Positions 41,301 through 49,697 are shown, numbered from the stretch's first letter. The stretch is 50,455 bases of DNA from Bacillota bacterium (GCA_022790955.1 JAAVYD010000044.1:1-50455), one strand, 5' to 3'. Notes: generated by a model not told the origin, from the sequence alone. Numbers and translations are program-made.

Positions 41301-41643
41301 CCACAACAGTATCATCCTGCTGGTCAGACTCATCAACACTATCACTACCGATATCCGTTCCGGTTGTGTTCTCCGCCAGAACAGTATTTTCCTGTTGTTC
41401 AGGCACATTAACACTATCATTGCTGATATCCGCTCCGGTTGGACTGTCCGCCGAAAGCGTACTGTCCAGCTGCTCAGGATTATCAACATTTTCATTATTG
41501 ATATCTGATTCAGTTGTATTCTCCACTGACAGAGAACTCTCCTGCGGCGGAGGCGTTTCCTCCAATGCGTACACTGCTGGTGCGGCAGTCATGCACAAAC
41601 ACAGCGTAAGGGTGATGATAATAGTTAAAACTCTTTGCTTCAT
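38347..41643 (-). CDS. Modular SLH surface protein: N-terminal tandem repeats, cysteine-peptidase-like domain, BspA-type LRR, His/Cys repeats, C-terminal SLH
   Basis: Signal peptide; GAGCVAFAYELSD...NDAHTVIVIQVSSEGVVVAEGNY; VTNIGDCAFWGIKTLSVNIPSSVESIGNNAF repeats; two HxWHEC repeats; SLH C-terminus (MDWAVANGISDGSSPDESISREQLVTMLWRYAG). Confidence 0.82.
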   Translation of the reverse strand: MKQRVLTIIITLTLCLCMTAAPAVYALEETPPPQESSLSVENTTESDINNENVDNPEQLDSTLSADSPTGADISNDSVNVPEQQENTVLAENTTGTDIGSDSVDESDQQDDTVVADNIASREDVIPTPQQVYEAMIALKAQDRYKEGASWTNETHSYTWNGGTAGGIASSGAGCVAFAYELSDAAFGSLPARMTSTVNFSDVKAGDILRVNNDAHTVIVIQVSSEGVVVAEGNYHEGGSGGLVHWGRSMTKAEVEAANHYITRYPENYIPPDDPSANDPVEGGTGTFGENLNWTLTKSGTLTISGSGSMPDYSASSEQPWNSFSEQILKIVIEDGVTNIGDCAFWGIKTLSVNIPSSVESIGNNAFLESSIIAVNIPASVKTIGISAFKQCKNLGAVTVSEGVETICDNAFRGCTSLKSISLPASVNNVGAGVFMGCAEMTQAAFASSDKQVQLGDNLFTQCYKLTSVKLPENINAIGEGMFQNCLMLSSITIPQGAESIGGSAFASCGILTDVWIPDSVTQIGSAAFSACNYLKDIYFGGNEDQWSRIGKIGDTAQTLAKMTIHYGSSMPEPEPDPDHEHSWAAGWSSDSAYHWHECSAANCDITENSGKNGYGEHVYDNDTDDTCNTCGYTRTTGQPEQPEQPGHEHIWADVWSSDSAYHWHECSAANCGITENSGKNGYEAHNYGEWAVDKSATAYQSGSRHRTCAVCGYNQTEVIPATGSSSSGGGGGSGSNSSSSTTNTTQNPDGSTTTTKTDNSTGTVTETTKKPDGSQIIVETKKDGTVTTKETDSIGNKTETVVRSDGSRTVTIEQKDGFTTIVNTDANGKMKTEVKLPGDVTSDAQQKGETVVLPIEEVQTDKNSQEAPVITVNTGSNKPVKVEIPAVNPTPGTVAVIVHPDGTEETVKTSIPTEDSVLVSIPDGTTLKLFDNSIDFMDISSENWAADAIDFVSARELFTGTAAATFTPEALMTRAMLMTVLARFDGENTDGGSTWYEKGMDWAVANGISDGSSPDESISREQLVTMLWRYAGSPAVSTVSGVLSGFTDSEKITGFAQNAMNWAVENNIISGLGDGQIEPQGQATRAQVAQIMMNFIQK
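41308..41532 (-). repeat. Three tandem 75-bp (25-aa) degenerate repeats within the surface protein
   Basis: LSVENTTESDINNENVDNPEQLDST / LSADSPTGADISNDSVNVPEQQENT / VLAENTTGTDIGSDSVDESDQQDDT. Confidence 0.75.
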
Positions 41644-41962
41644 AGATTATCCTCCTTGCATATATGGCAGATTCAGTTCCCTCAGGGAAGCGAGAAAGGG
41701 AGCACCCCCCCCTATTCTCAGAATCTTTCGCTACCGCTGAAAATTTAATACTATCTTATGACTATATCATATTTCAAAATATTTTTCTATCATGATTGTT
41801 ATGCTTTGAAGATAGATTGTAAAATCAAACTGAATAATTGAATATAAAATAATCCGCAGAGATTCTTTTAATGGAAATAAGTCATGACAAAATAAACCGC
41901 CTAAGGAAGCCGTTATGAATCGCAACTACTCTATCACAATTATATTTCCCTATCAGATATGT

Positions 41963-42460
41963 TCAGTTTCTCTCCAACATACGAATCCATGCTCCGTACG
42001 CATCCGGGTCGGAATTTTTCAGTTCGTTCTGCCAATCTGCATAGCTGTTTTTAAACAGTTTCATTGTTTTTGAATAATCATAATCCCTGCTGCTTTCGCT
42101 TATCTGTTTCAGATGTTCGACAGCATTCTTCCAACTGTTCATAGCTCTGCTTAAAGCATCGCCCTGCTTTTTACTTTCAATATACGCCGGATCAGTTATA
42201 TCAATAACGGATGATTCCTGCTGCTGAGAAATATCCTCTTTAGAATCCGAAAAAAGTATATCCTTGGCATTAGCAAGAGCCTCTGCACTGATCGAAATTT
42301 TATCAAACCGACTCGAATTACCGCTTATTTTTTCAGCGTACTGATCGGTTTCATCAGTCTGATGCACCGGATCAAAGTCGATATGTTTTATAAATGCGGC
42401 ATTTTTTACCAACTCAGTCGGAAGCCTACCGACTCCTGTCTGCGATATTATAAAAGACAT
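41963..42460 (-). CDS. Hypothetical protein
   Basis: 165-aa ORF, MSFIISQTGVGRLPTELVKNAAF...; GGAGGG upstream; no family recognised. Confidence 0.6.
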   Translation of the reverse strand: MSFIISQTGVGRLPTELVKNAAFIKHIDFDPVHQTDETDQYAEKISGNSSRFDKISISAEALANAKDILFSDSKEDISQQQESSVIDITDPAYIESKKQGDALSRAMNSWKNAVEHLKQISESSRDYDYSKTMKLFKNSYADWQNELKNSDPDAYGAWIRMLERN

Positions 42461-42586
42461 TATATACCCTCCTAAAATTCTTAATTAAGATTTTATCTTG
42501 TATAACCGGTTATCCTATTTATATTTTCGTCATACAAACTGAAAAGATTATATCTTAACTGCCTTTTTTTTTCCAGAATGTGTTTT

Positions 42587-43948
42587 TTATCTCGACAGAT
42601 AACCTCCGACGAATATCACCAGTATTATCACAGGAATGACATAACTTATATATTTACGAGCGAATTTAGGATAATTAAGTCCCTTTCCCTGAGCAGTTTC
42701 TTCGTAGAATTTATCCCAGCCCCAGCCGTAGCGGCATGTACAGAACAGCAGGAACACCAGGCTGCCCAGCGGCAGGATATTATTGCTGAGTATAAAATCT
42801 TCAAGGTCGAGAATCGTCGAGCCTTCTCCCAGCGGCTGAAATCCGCTCAGCAGATTAAATCCGAATACGCACGGCAGGGAAAGTATCGATATTCCTATAA
42901 AATTAATGATAGAAGCCTTTTTGCGGCTCCAGCCTTTCAGATCCATAGTATATGTAACAATATTTTCTATAACGGCGATGAGAGTAGAAACGGCTGCGAA
43001 GCACATAAACAGGAAGAACAGACTTCCCCATATCCGTCCGCCGCTCATCTGGTTAAAAATATTCGGCAGCGTTACGAATAAAAGATTCGGACCGCTGTCC
43101 GGCTGCACGCCGAAACTGAAGCACGCAGGAAAAATTATAAGACCTGCCAGAAAAGCTACCACCGTGTCGAGTACGCCCATGTAAAGCGCATTCTCCGTCA
43201 GCGAACTGCTCTTATCTATACGGCTTCCAAAGGCGGTAAGCACGCCTATTCCTATGCTCAGCGTAAAGAAAGCCTGCCCCATAGCCGCAAATACACATTC
43301 TGCAAAACCTATTTCTATCATCTTCCCGAAATCAGGATAGAGATAATAACGCAGACCCACTGCCGCTCCCGGAAGGAGTACAGATTTTATTGCCAGAACT
43401 ATAAGCAGTGAAAATAATATAAGCATCATTACTTTTGTGATCTTTTCTACTCCTTTCTGCAGACCGATGGCGCACACAATAACGGCTATCGCTATGGCGA
43501 TCAGCGTATATAAAGTCATTATTCCCGGATTTGCCAATAAACTCGAAAATACACCGCCGATCCCTTCCGTATCAAGCCCTTTAAACCGTCCCCGCATCAT
43601 TTCGACAAAGTACCATATCAGCCAGCCGCTAACTACCGTGTAAAACATCATCAGCAGATAATTTCCGGCAAAGGTTACGTATTTAAAATAATGCCATTTG
43701 CTGCCTTCAGGTTCCAGGATATTAAACGATAAAGCCGTGCTTCGCTGGCTCGCCCGACCTACCGCAAATTCCATTACTACTATCGGCAGACCCATTATTA
43801 CTAAAAATAATACGTACAAAAGAACGAAAGACGCTCCTCCGTATTTTCCTACGATATAGGGAAAACGCCATATATTTCCCAGCCCGATGGAACACGCCGC
43901 AGTTACCAGGATAAATCCCAGCCTTGACGAAAAATGTTCTCGTTTCAT
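42587..43948 (-). CDS. Sodium-dependent (NSS/SNF family) transporter
   Basis: REHFSSRLGFILVTAACSIGLGNIWRFPYIVGKYGGASFVLLYV; 11-12 TM pattern. Confidence 0.95.
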   Translation of the reverse strand: MKREHFSSRLGFILVTAACSIGLGNIWRFPYIVGKYGGASFVLLYVLFLVIMGLPIVVMEFAVGRASQRSTALSFNILEPEGSKWHYFKYVTFAGNYLLMMFYTVVSGWLIWYFVEMMRGRFKGLDTEGIGGVFSSLLANPGIMTLYTLIAIAIAVIVCAIGLQKGVEKITKVMMLILFSLLIVLAIKSVLLPGAAVGLRYYLYPDFGKMIEIGFAECVFAAMGQAFFTLSIGIGVLTAFGSRIDKSSSLTENALYMGVLDTVVAFLAGLIIFPACFSFGVQPDSGPNLLFVTLPNIFNQMSGGRIWGSLFFLFMCFAAVSTLIAVIENIVTYTMDLKGWSRKKASIINFIGISILSLPCVFGFNLLSGFQPLGEGSTILDLEDFILSNNILPLGSLVFLLFCTCRYGWGWDKFYEETAQGKGLNYPKFARKYISYVIPVIILVIFVGGYLSR

Positions 43949-44174
43949 GTTTCAAGCCTCTCTTTCTAAACTCGCTAAAACTCACGTTTATTATGCAATA
44001 ATCTAAATTCTATTATTTGTATATCTAACTAAAGGGGATATCACAGGAATTATCCCTGCGGTAGCCCCTTATATTTATCGTTGTTTTAATATTGATGGAT
44101 AACTCTACCGAATTGCTTTACCCCGCGGCAAAGCCGCGCATACCGGCGGCTTTCATTAATATATTAATGAAAAC

Positions 44175-47100
44175 TTATCTGATTTTAACATGCACTTCTC
44201 TGAGCTGCAGCTCCGTAACCTCGCTCGGCGAACCGAACATAAGATCCTGAGCGTTTGAGTTAAGCGGGAACGGAATTACTTCGCGGATATTTTCTTCGCC
44301 TGTGAGAAGCATTACTATACGATCCACGCCCGGCGCCATTCCCGCATGAGGCGGCGCTCCGTACTGGAACGCATTGTATAAAGCTCCGAACTTCTCTTTC
44401 ACGACTTCCTCGTCGTAACCAGCGATTTCAAAAGCCTTTACCATTATATCCGGTCTGTGATTACGCACCGCACCCGATGAAAGCTCGTATCCGTTGCACA
44501 CGATATCGTACTGATAAGCGTTTATCTCAAGCGGGTTCATGTTTTCCAGGGCTTCCATCTCGCCCTGAGGCATTGAGAACGGATTGTGCGTAAAATCTAT
44601 CTTGCCCGTTTCCTCATTAATCTCATACATAGGGAAATCCACGATATAACAGAACTCGAAACGGTCTTTATCTATCATATCTAAACGCTTAGCTACCTCT
44701 GTGCGTATCTGACCGGCGTACTTAGCCACCATATCCGGCTCGTCGCTGATAAAATACAGCACGTCGTCCGGCTGCAGACCCGCAAGCTCCGCGATTTCTT
44801 TCTTCTGATCGTCCGTCATAAACTTGTCGATAGGACCTTTGTAAGTCATATCAGCCTTAACGCTGATGTATCCGAGCCCTTTCATGCCGATTCCGAGGGC
44901 AAACTTTTCCATATCCTTAAACCAGGACTTAGACTGCTTCGCAGCGCCCGGAACTCTGATCGCGCGCACGATCTTTCCTCTGAACGGCGCGAAATCAACT
45001 TTTTCAAAGAACTCGCTGAGGTCTATTATTATTAATGGATTTCTCAGGTCCGGCTTATCGCTGCCGTACTTCAGCATAGCTTCCTTAAATGGAATACGCC
45101 TGAACGGCGGTTTGGATACTTCAAGGTCTGAGAAATGCGTGAACGTATCGTACATCACCTTTTCCGCTACGGCGAATACGTCCTCCTGAGTTGCGAAAGC
45201 CATCTCGAAGTCGAGCTGATAAAATTCGCCCGGCGAACGGTCAAGACGAGCGTCCTCATCTCTGAAGCAAGGAGCAATCTGGAAGTAACGGTCGAAGCCC
45301 GATGTCATGAGAAGCTGTTTAAACTGCTGCGGCGCCTGCGGCAGCGCATAGAAGCAGCCCTTGTGCTTTCTGCTCGGCACGAGATAATCCCTTGCGCCCT
45401 CAGGCGAGGAAGCCGCTAAGATAGGCGTCTGGATCTCCAAAAATCCCATGTCTTCCATCTTGTGTCTGAGATACTTTATTATCTGGGAACGGAATATCAT
45501 ATTGTCCCGCACCTTTGAATTTCTCATATCGAGATAACGATAAGTCAGACGCACGTCCTCTCTCGTATCTTTAGAACGCTCGATCTCAAAAGGCAGGCTC
45601 GAATTTGAAGGCCCTAATATTTCTATATTTTCTGCTTTAACTTCCACGAGTCCCGTGGCGATATTAGGATTAACGGTTTCCGGATCCCTCTTTAAAACTT
45701 TTCCCGTAACCCGGATAACTGTTTCCTTACCCAGTTCCTTTACCTGCTCGTCTGTAACTACAACCTGGGTCACACCGTAGTAATCCCGCAGGTCAACGAA
45801 CACGATGCCGCCGTGATTTCTTATGGTATTTACCCAGCCGGAAATCCGGACGTCTTTGTCTATATCGCTCTCGGTAAGCTCGCCGCAGTTGTGAGTTCTG
45901 TATCTGTTAGGCTGGAACGCTACTTTTGAAATATCCTCGCCGGAAGCGTCTGCTGACTTTTGGGCTTTCGCTTTCCTCAGCGCTTTTTCCGCTAAAGTGA
46001 GCTGCTCCGGACGCGCTTCGTGTGCCGCGCTGTCAGCAGCCGCAGCCTTTTCGCCGCTCTTGTCTGCCGACGCCTTAGCCTTTTCCGCTTTCTCCGCGAC
46101 CTTGGCAGCCTCAGCCGCCCTAACTGCCTGCTCGTCAAACTTAACGCCGTCCAGCTTTTCTTTAAGAAGCCCGTTTACGGTTCTCGGCGAACCCTTTCCC
46201 GCCAGCCTGCGCATGGTCTGCCCGACCATAAATCCAAAGGCTTTCTGCTTACCGTCTTTATAATCAGCGACAGACTGCGGAAACTCAGCTATCACTTCAT
46301 CGATAGTCTTAGCGATAAGCTCTGTATCCTCTACCATTAACAGACCTTTTTCTTCAACGTACTTAACAGGATCTATATCGTTTCTGAAAAGCTCGCCCAA
46401 AAGCTCCTTACCCACGGCTCTGTTGACCTTTTCCTCGGAAATAAGGCTCACGATATCGGCTAATTTAGATGCTGACATCTTGAGTTCTGAGGCTTCAACT
46501 CCCGCTTCTTTCAGCAGACCGATAAGATCCACAGCTATCAGATTCGCCGTTTCCCTCGCCTTTTTGCAGCGTTTATAAGCTACGTCGAACAGGTCTGCCA
46601 GCGCTTTATCAGATGTGATAACTCTCGCCGTATCTGCGGAAAGACCGAGCTCGCCTGTGTAGCGCTCGCGCTTCGCCTGAGGAAGCTCCGGCATCTTAGC
46701 TCTCATCTCGCCGACCCAGTCCTCGGTAATACTGATAGGCACGAGATCGGGATCAGGGAAATATCTGTAATCCTGAGCGTTCTCCTTGGAACGCATAGCG
46801 TAAGTTTCGCCCTTTTCATCGTCCCAGCGGCGTGTTTCCTGATGAATTGTTCCGCCGCTTTTCAGAGTTTCTATCTGACGCTTGCTCTCAAATTCTATGG
46901 CTCTCTTAATGGCTTTAAGAGAGTTAATGTTCTTCATCTCCGTTCTCGTGCCGAACTCGGTTGAACCCTTCGGGCGCACGGAAAGGTTTACGTCCGCTCT
47001 CATGGAGCCTTCCTGCATCTTGCAATCGGAAACATCCATATAAACGAGCATCTCTCTGATCTTCTCAAGATACTCGACTACTTCGTCCGCGCTTCTGAAA

Positions 47101-47684
47101 TCAGGCTCGGAAACTATTTCTATAAGCGGAACACCGCAGCGATTGTAATCTATGAGAGTGCCTGCGGCATCGTGGACCAGCTTGCCTGCATCCTCCTCCA
47201 TATGAATCTCGTGAAGTCTGATGCGTTTTCTGCCCGGCTCCACCGGCTCAAGACCAGCCTCTGCAGCGGATTTTACCGCGCCGTTGACTCCGTCGTCAGC
47301 GTAAGCTCCCGTATCGCGTATCATACCGAATTCGTCGAGATCCTGACCCTCGGCGGCATTTTCTATCTCTATATAACCGTTCAGGCAAATCGGATGATAA
47401 AGCTGAGATATCTGGTAAGCCTTAGGAAGGTCGGGATAAAAATAATTCTTACGGTCGAATATATTTGAATACTGAAGGTCGCAGTGAAATGCAAGACCCG
47501 CTTTTATAGCTCTGTCTACCACGCCTTTATTTAAAACAGGCAGGCTGCCCGGCATGCCTGAACACACGGGACACGTGTGGGAATTAGGTTCGCCGCCGAA
47601 CTCGGTAGAACAGCCGCAGAAGATCTTGGTCTTTGTAGAAAGCTCAACATGGACTTCCAGCCCCATTACTACTTCATATTCCAT
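44175..47684 (-). CDS. gatB-aspS: Fusion protein: Asp-tRNA(Asn)/Glu-tRNA(Gln) amidotransferase subunit B + aspartyl-tRNA synthetase (predicted non-discriminating)
   Basis: Single 1169-codon ORF. Residues ~1-513 GatB (EVVMGLEVHVELSTKTKIFCGC...GFMVGQTMRRLAGKGSPRTVNGLLKEKL); ~514-593 K/A/E-rich linker; ~594-1169 AspRS (YRTHNCGELTESDIDKDVRISGWVNTIRNHGGIVFVDLRDYYG...FKQLLMTSGFDRYFQIAPCFRDEDARLDRSPGEFYQLDFEMAF...GMAPGVDRIVMLL). Confidence 0.95.
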   Translation of the reverse strand: MEYEVVMGLEVHVELSTKTKIFCGCSTEFGGEPNSHTCPVCSGMPGSLPVLNKGVVDRAIKAGLAFHCDLQYSNIFDRKNYFYPDLPKAYQISQLYHPICLNGYIEIENAAEGQDLDEFGMIRDTGAYADDGVNGAVKSAAEAGLEPVEPGRKRIRLHEIHMEEDAGKLVHDAAGTLIDYNRCGVPLIEIVSEPDFRSADEVVEYLEKIREMLVYMDVSDCKMQEGSMRADVNLSVRPKGSTEFGTRTEMKNINSLKAIKRAIEFESKRQIETLKSGGTIHQETRRWDDEKGETYAMRSKENAQDYRYFPDPDLVPISITEDWVGEMRAKMPELPQAKRERYTGELGLSADTARVITSDKALADLFDVAYKRCKKARETANLIAVDLIGLLKEAGVEASELKMSASKLADIVSLISEEKVNRAVGKELLGELFRNDIDPVKYVEEKGLLMVEDTELIAKTIDEVIAEFPQSVADYKDGKQKAFGFMVGQTMRRLAGKGSPRTVNGLLKEKLDGVKFDEQAVRAAEAAKVAEKAEKAKASADKSGEKAAAADSAAHEARPEQLTLAEKALRKAKAQKSADASGEDISKVAFQPNRYRTHNCGELTESDIDKDVRISGWVNTIRNHGGIVFVDLRDYYGVTQVVVTDEQVKELGKETVIRVTGKVLKRDPETVNPNIATGLVEVKAENIEILGPSNSSLPFEIERSKDTREDVRLTYRYLDMRNSKVRDNMIFRSQIIKYLRHKMEDMGFLEIQTPILAASSPEGARDYLVPSRKHKGCFYALPQAPQQFKQLLMTSGFDRYFQIAPCFRDEDARLDRSPGEFYQLDFEMAFATQEDVFAVAEKVMYDTFTHFSDLEVSKPPFRRIPFKEAMLKYGSDKPDLRNPLIIIDLSEFFEKVDFAPFRGKIVRAIRVPGAAKQSKSWFKDMEKFALGIGMKGLGYISVKADMTYKGPIDKFMTDDQKKEIAELAGLQPDDVLYFISDEPDMVAKYAGQIRTEVAKRLDMIDKDRFEFCYIVDFPMYEINEETGKIDFTHNPFSMPQGEMEALENMNPLEINAYQYDIVCNGYELSSGAVRNHRPDIMVKAFEIAGYDEEVVKEKFGALYNAFQYGAPPHAGMAPGVDRIVMLLTGEENIREVIPFPLNSNAQDLMFGSPSEVTELQLREVHVKIR

Positions 47685-49237
47685 TAATTATCTCCTCCTT
47701 TCTCAGCATTTCCGAAAATTCCGGGACGCTTAGTGTGATAATCCGTCATCGCCTGATACGCGGACGCCATTTTTATGATCTTTTCTTCCTGGAAGGAATC
47801 GCCTATAAACTGCATCCCGACAGGCATGCCGCTTTTTGAAAATCCGCATGGCACTGAAACAGCAGGAAGCCCCGCCAGATTTACGGAAACAGTGTAGATA
47901 TCAGCCATATACATAGCTATCGGATCCGCGATCTGACCGCCGATCTCGTAAGCAACGGTCGGGCTTACCGGACTTAGTATCGCGTCGTACTTTTCGTAAG
48001 CCTCGTCGAAAGCCTTTTTTATAAGACCTCGCACCTGCAGGGCTTTTTTGTAATAAGCGTCGAAATATCCGGAACTCAGCACGAATGAACCCAGCATTAT
48101 GCGTCTTTTAACCTCGGCTCCAAATCCTTCGCTCCTGGATTTATAGTAGGTTTCTATGAGATCGTTCGCTTCTTTCGTCCTGCGGCCGTATTTTATGCCG
48201 TCGTATCTTGAAAGATTCGAGCTCGCCTCGGCGCAGGCGATTATATAATAAGCGGGAACCGCATAGTCGATAATCGGCATATCGAATTCTTCGATAACAG
48301 CGCCGCCGGCTTTAAGCATGTCGATAGCCTTAAAGATAGCTTCTTTTATCTCAGGATCAAGACCATCGCCATAATAATTAGCGGGAATGCCTATCTTCAT
48401 GCCGCGTATCTTAGCGCACGGGTCGGCTTCATCGGCAAAACAGTCCGTAAAATCGAAAGCATTGTTTTTCCCCGGCTTAATGGCAGCAGACTTATCCGCA
48501 GAATAGCCGATAACGGACGTGCTGTCCCGCTTATCCGTACCCGATATCATGCTTAAAGCAGCAGCCGCGTCCTTTATATCGTGAGCAACGGGACCGATCT
48601 GATCCAGCGAAGAAGCGTAAGCAAGCAGCCCGTAACGGGACACACTGCCGTAAGTAGGCTTAATGCCCGTAAGCCCGGTGAAAGCCGCCGGCTGCCTGAT
48701 AGAACCGCCCGTATCGGAACCCAGAGAATAAGGCGCCATGCCGGAAGCTACCGCAGCAGCCGAGCCGCCGGAAGAACCGCCGGGAACACGCTTTGTATCC
48801 CAGGGATTCGCGGTAACGCCGTAGTGAGAAGTTTCCGTCGAGCCGCCCATAGCAAACTCATCCATATTGACCTTTCCTATAATAATGCCTCCGGCTGCCT
48901 TTACCTTTTCCACAACCGTCGCATCGTACGGAGGCTTAAAATTATTCAAAATATTGGAAGCCGCGCTTGTGAGCACGCCTTTAGTACACATATTATCCTT
49001 AATCGCCACAGGAACCCCGGCAAGCGGGCTATCCGCAAGCTCGCCCCTGTCTATCATTGCCTGCACCTCGTCCGCCCTTGCCAGCGCCTCATCTCGAAGC
49101 ACCGTAATATAGGCGTTGATGACAGAATCGTTTTCATCTATGGCTTTTAAATATTCTTCTACAGCCTGCCGGCAGGAGATTTCTTTAGACTTGATCTTCT
49201 CCCCCAGCTCAAGAGCCGTCAGCTTTAGAATTTCCAT
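47684..49237 (-). CDS. gatA: Asp-tRNA(Asn)/Glu-tRNA(Gln) amidotransferase subunit A
   Basis: PVAIKDNMCTKGVLTSAASNIL; GGSSGGSAAAVASGMAPYSLGSDTGGSIRQPAAF; stop overlaps the gatB start (TAATG). Confidence 0.97.
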   Translation of the reverse strand: MEILKLTALELGEKIKSKEISCRQAVEEYLKAIDENDSVINAYITVLRDEALARADEVQAMIDRGELADSPLAGVPVAIKDNMCTKGVLTSAASNILNNFKPPYDATVVEKVKAAGGIIIGKVNMDEFAMGGSTETSHYGVTANPWDTKRVPGGSSGGSAAAVASGMAPYSLGSDTGGSIRQPAAFTGLTGIKPTYGSVSRYGLLAYASSLDQIGPVAHDIKDAAAALSMISGTDKRDSTSVIGYSADKSAAIKPGKNNAFDFTDCFADEADPCAKIRGMKIGIPANYYGDGLDPEIKEAIFKAIDMLKAGGAVIEEFDMPIIDYAVPAYYIIACAEASSNLSRYDGIKYGRRTKEANDLIETYYKSRSEGFGAEVKRRIMLGSFVLSSGYFDAYYKKALQVRGLIKKAFDEAYEKYDAILSPVSPTVAYEIGGQIADPIAMYMADIYTVSVNLAGLPAVSVPCGFSKSGMPVGMQFIGDSFQEEKIIKMASAYQAMTDYHTKRPGIFGNAEKGGDN

Positions 49238-49406
49238 TAATCCACTCCTTATAAAAATTTGATCCGATCATTCGATTAAAATATTAATGAGAAAACCCGA
49301 CTCTGAAAACAGCCCGCTGCCGCCGAGATTTTTAATATTAATATTCCTGTCGAACCTTTTAATATAAATCTTATCTGCGTATATTTTAATATCCGCAGCA
49401 GGCGCT

Positions 49407-49697
49407 TTACTGCTCTACCGTCTTAAACACCTTATAATAAGAACCTTTGCTCTCCGGCGCGTTAGACAGCAGATTTTCCCTGTCATCAACATTAGTTACT
49501 GTATCCTCCCTGAACCTGTTTACAGTTTCAAAAGGATGGGACATCTCCGGCAAGCCTTTTGTATCAAGCTCATTCAGCTTTTCCATATAATTCAAGATAT
49601 CCGACAGGTCGGCTTTTGCCTTCTCCTTTTCCTCATCTTTCAGATGAAGCCTGGAAAGATCCCCGATGTAATCAATAAGTTCATCCGTTATCTGCAT
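49407..49697 (-). CDS. gatC: Asp-tRNA(Asn)/Glu-tRNA(Gln) amidotransferase subunit C
   Basis: MQITDELIDYIGDLSRLHLKDEEKEKAKADLSDILNYMEKLNELDTKGLPEMSHPF. Confidence 0.95.
   Translation of the reverse strand: MQITDELIDYIGDLSRLHLKDEEKEKAKADLSDILNYMEKLNELDTKGLPEMSHPFETVNRFREDTVTNVDDRENLLSNAPESKGSYYKVFKTVEQ

Noticed and set aside
44124-44138. CGCGGCAAAGCCGCG hairpin as a third copy of the structured repeat
   Set aside because: Only the short GCGGC/GCCGC core resembles it; the flanking GAATTGC...GCAATTC arm and first stem-loop are missing.
45906-46145. GatB-AspRS junction as a simple sequencing or assembly artefact
   Set aside because: The linker is in frame over ~80 codons with coherent Lys/Ala/Glu composition and no stop or homopolymer at the junction. 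An artefact is not excluded without reads, but it is not the favoured reading.
45997-46340. Plus-strand ORFs inside gatB-aspS (and many similar antisense ORFs, e.g. 3981-5219, 38438-40711, 48581-49150)
   Set aside because: They are antisense shadows of strongly coding minus-strand genes, with no recognizable domains or convincing RBS.
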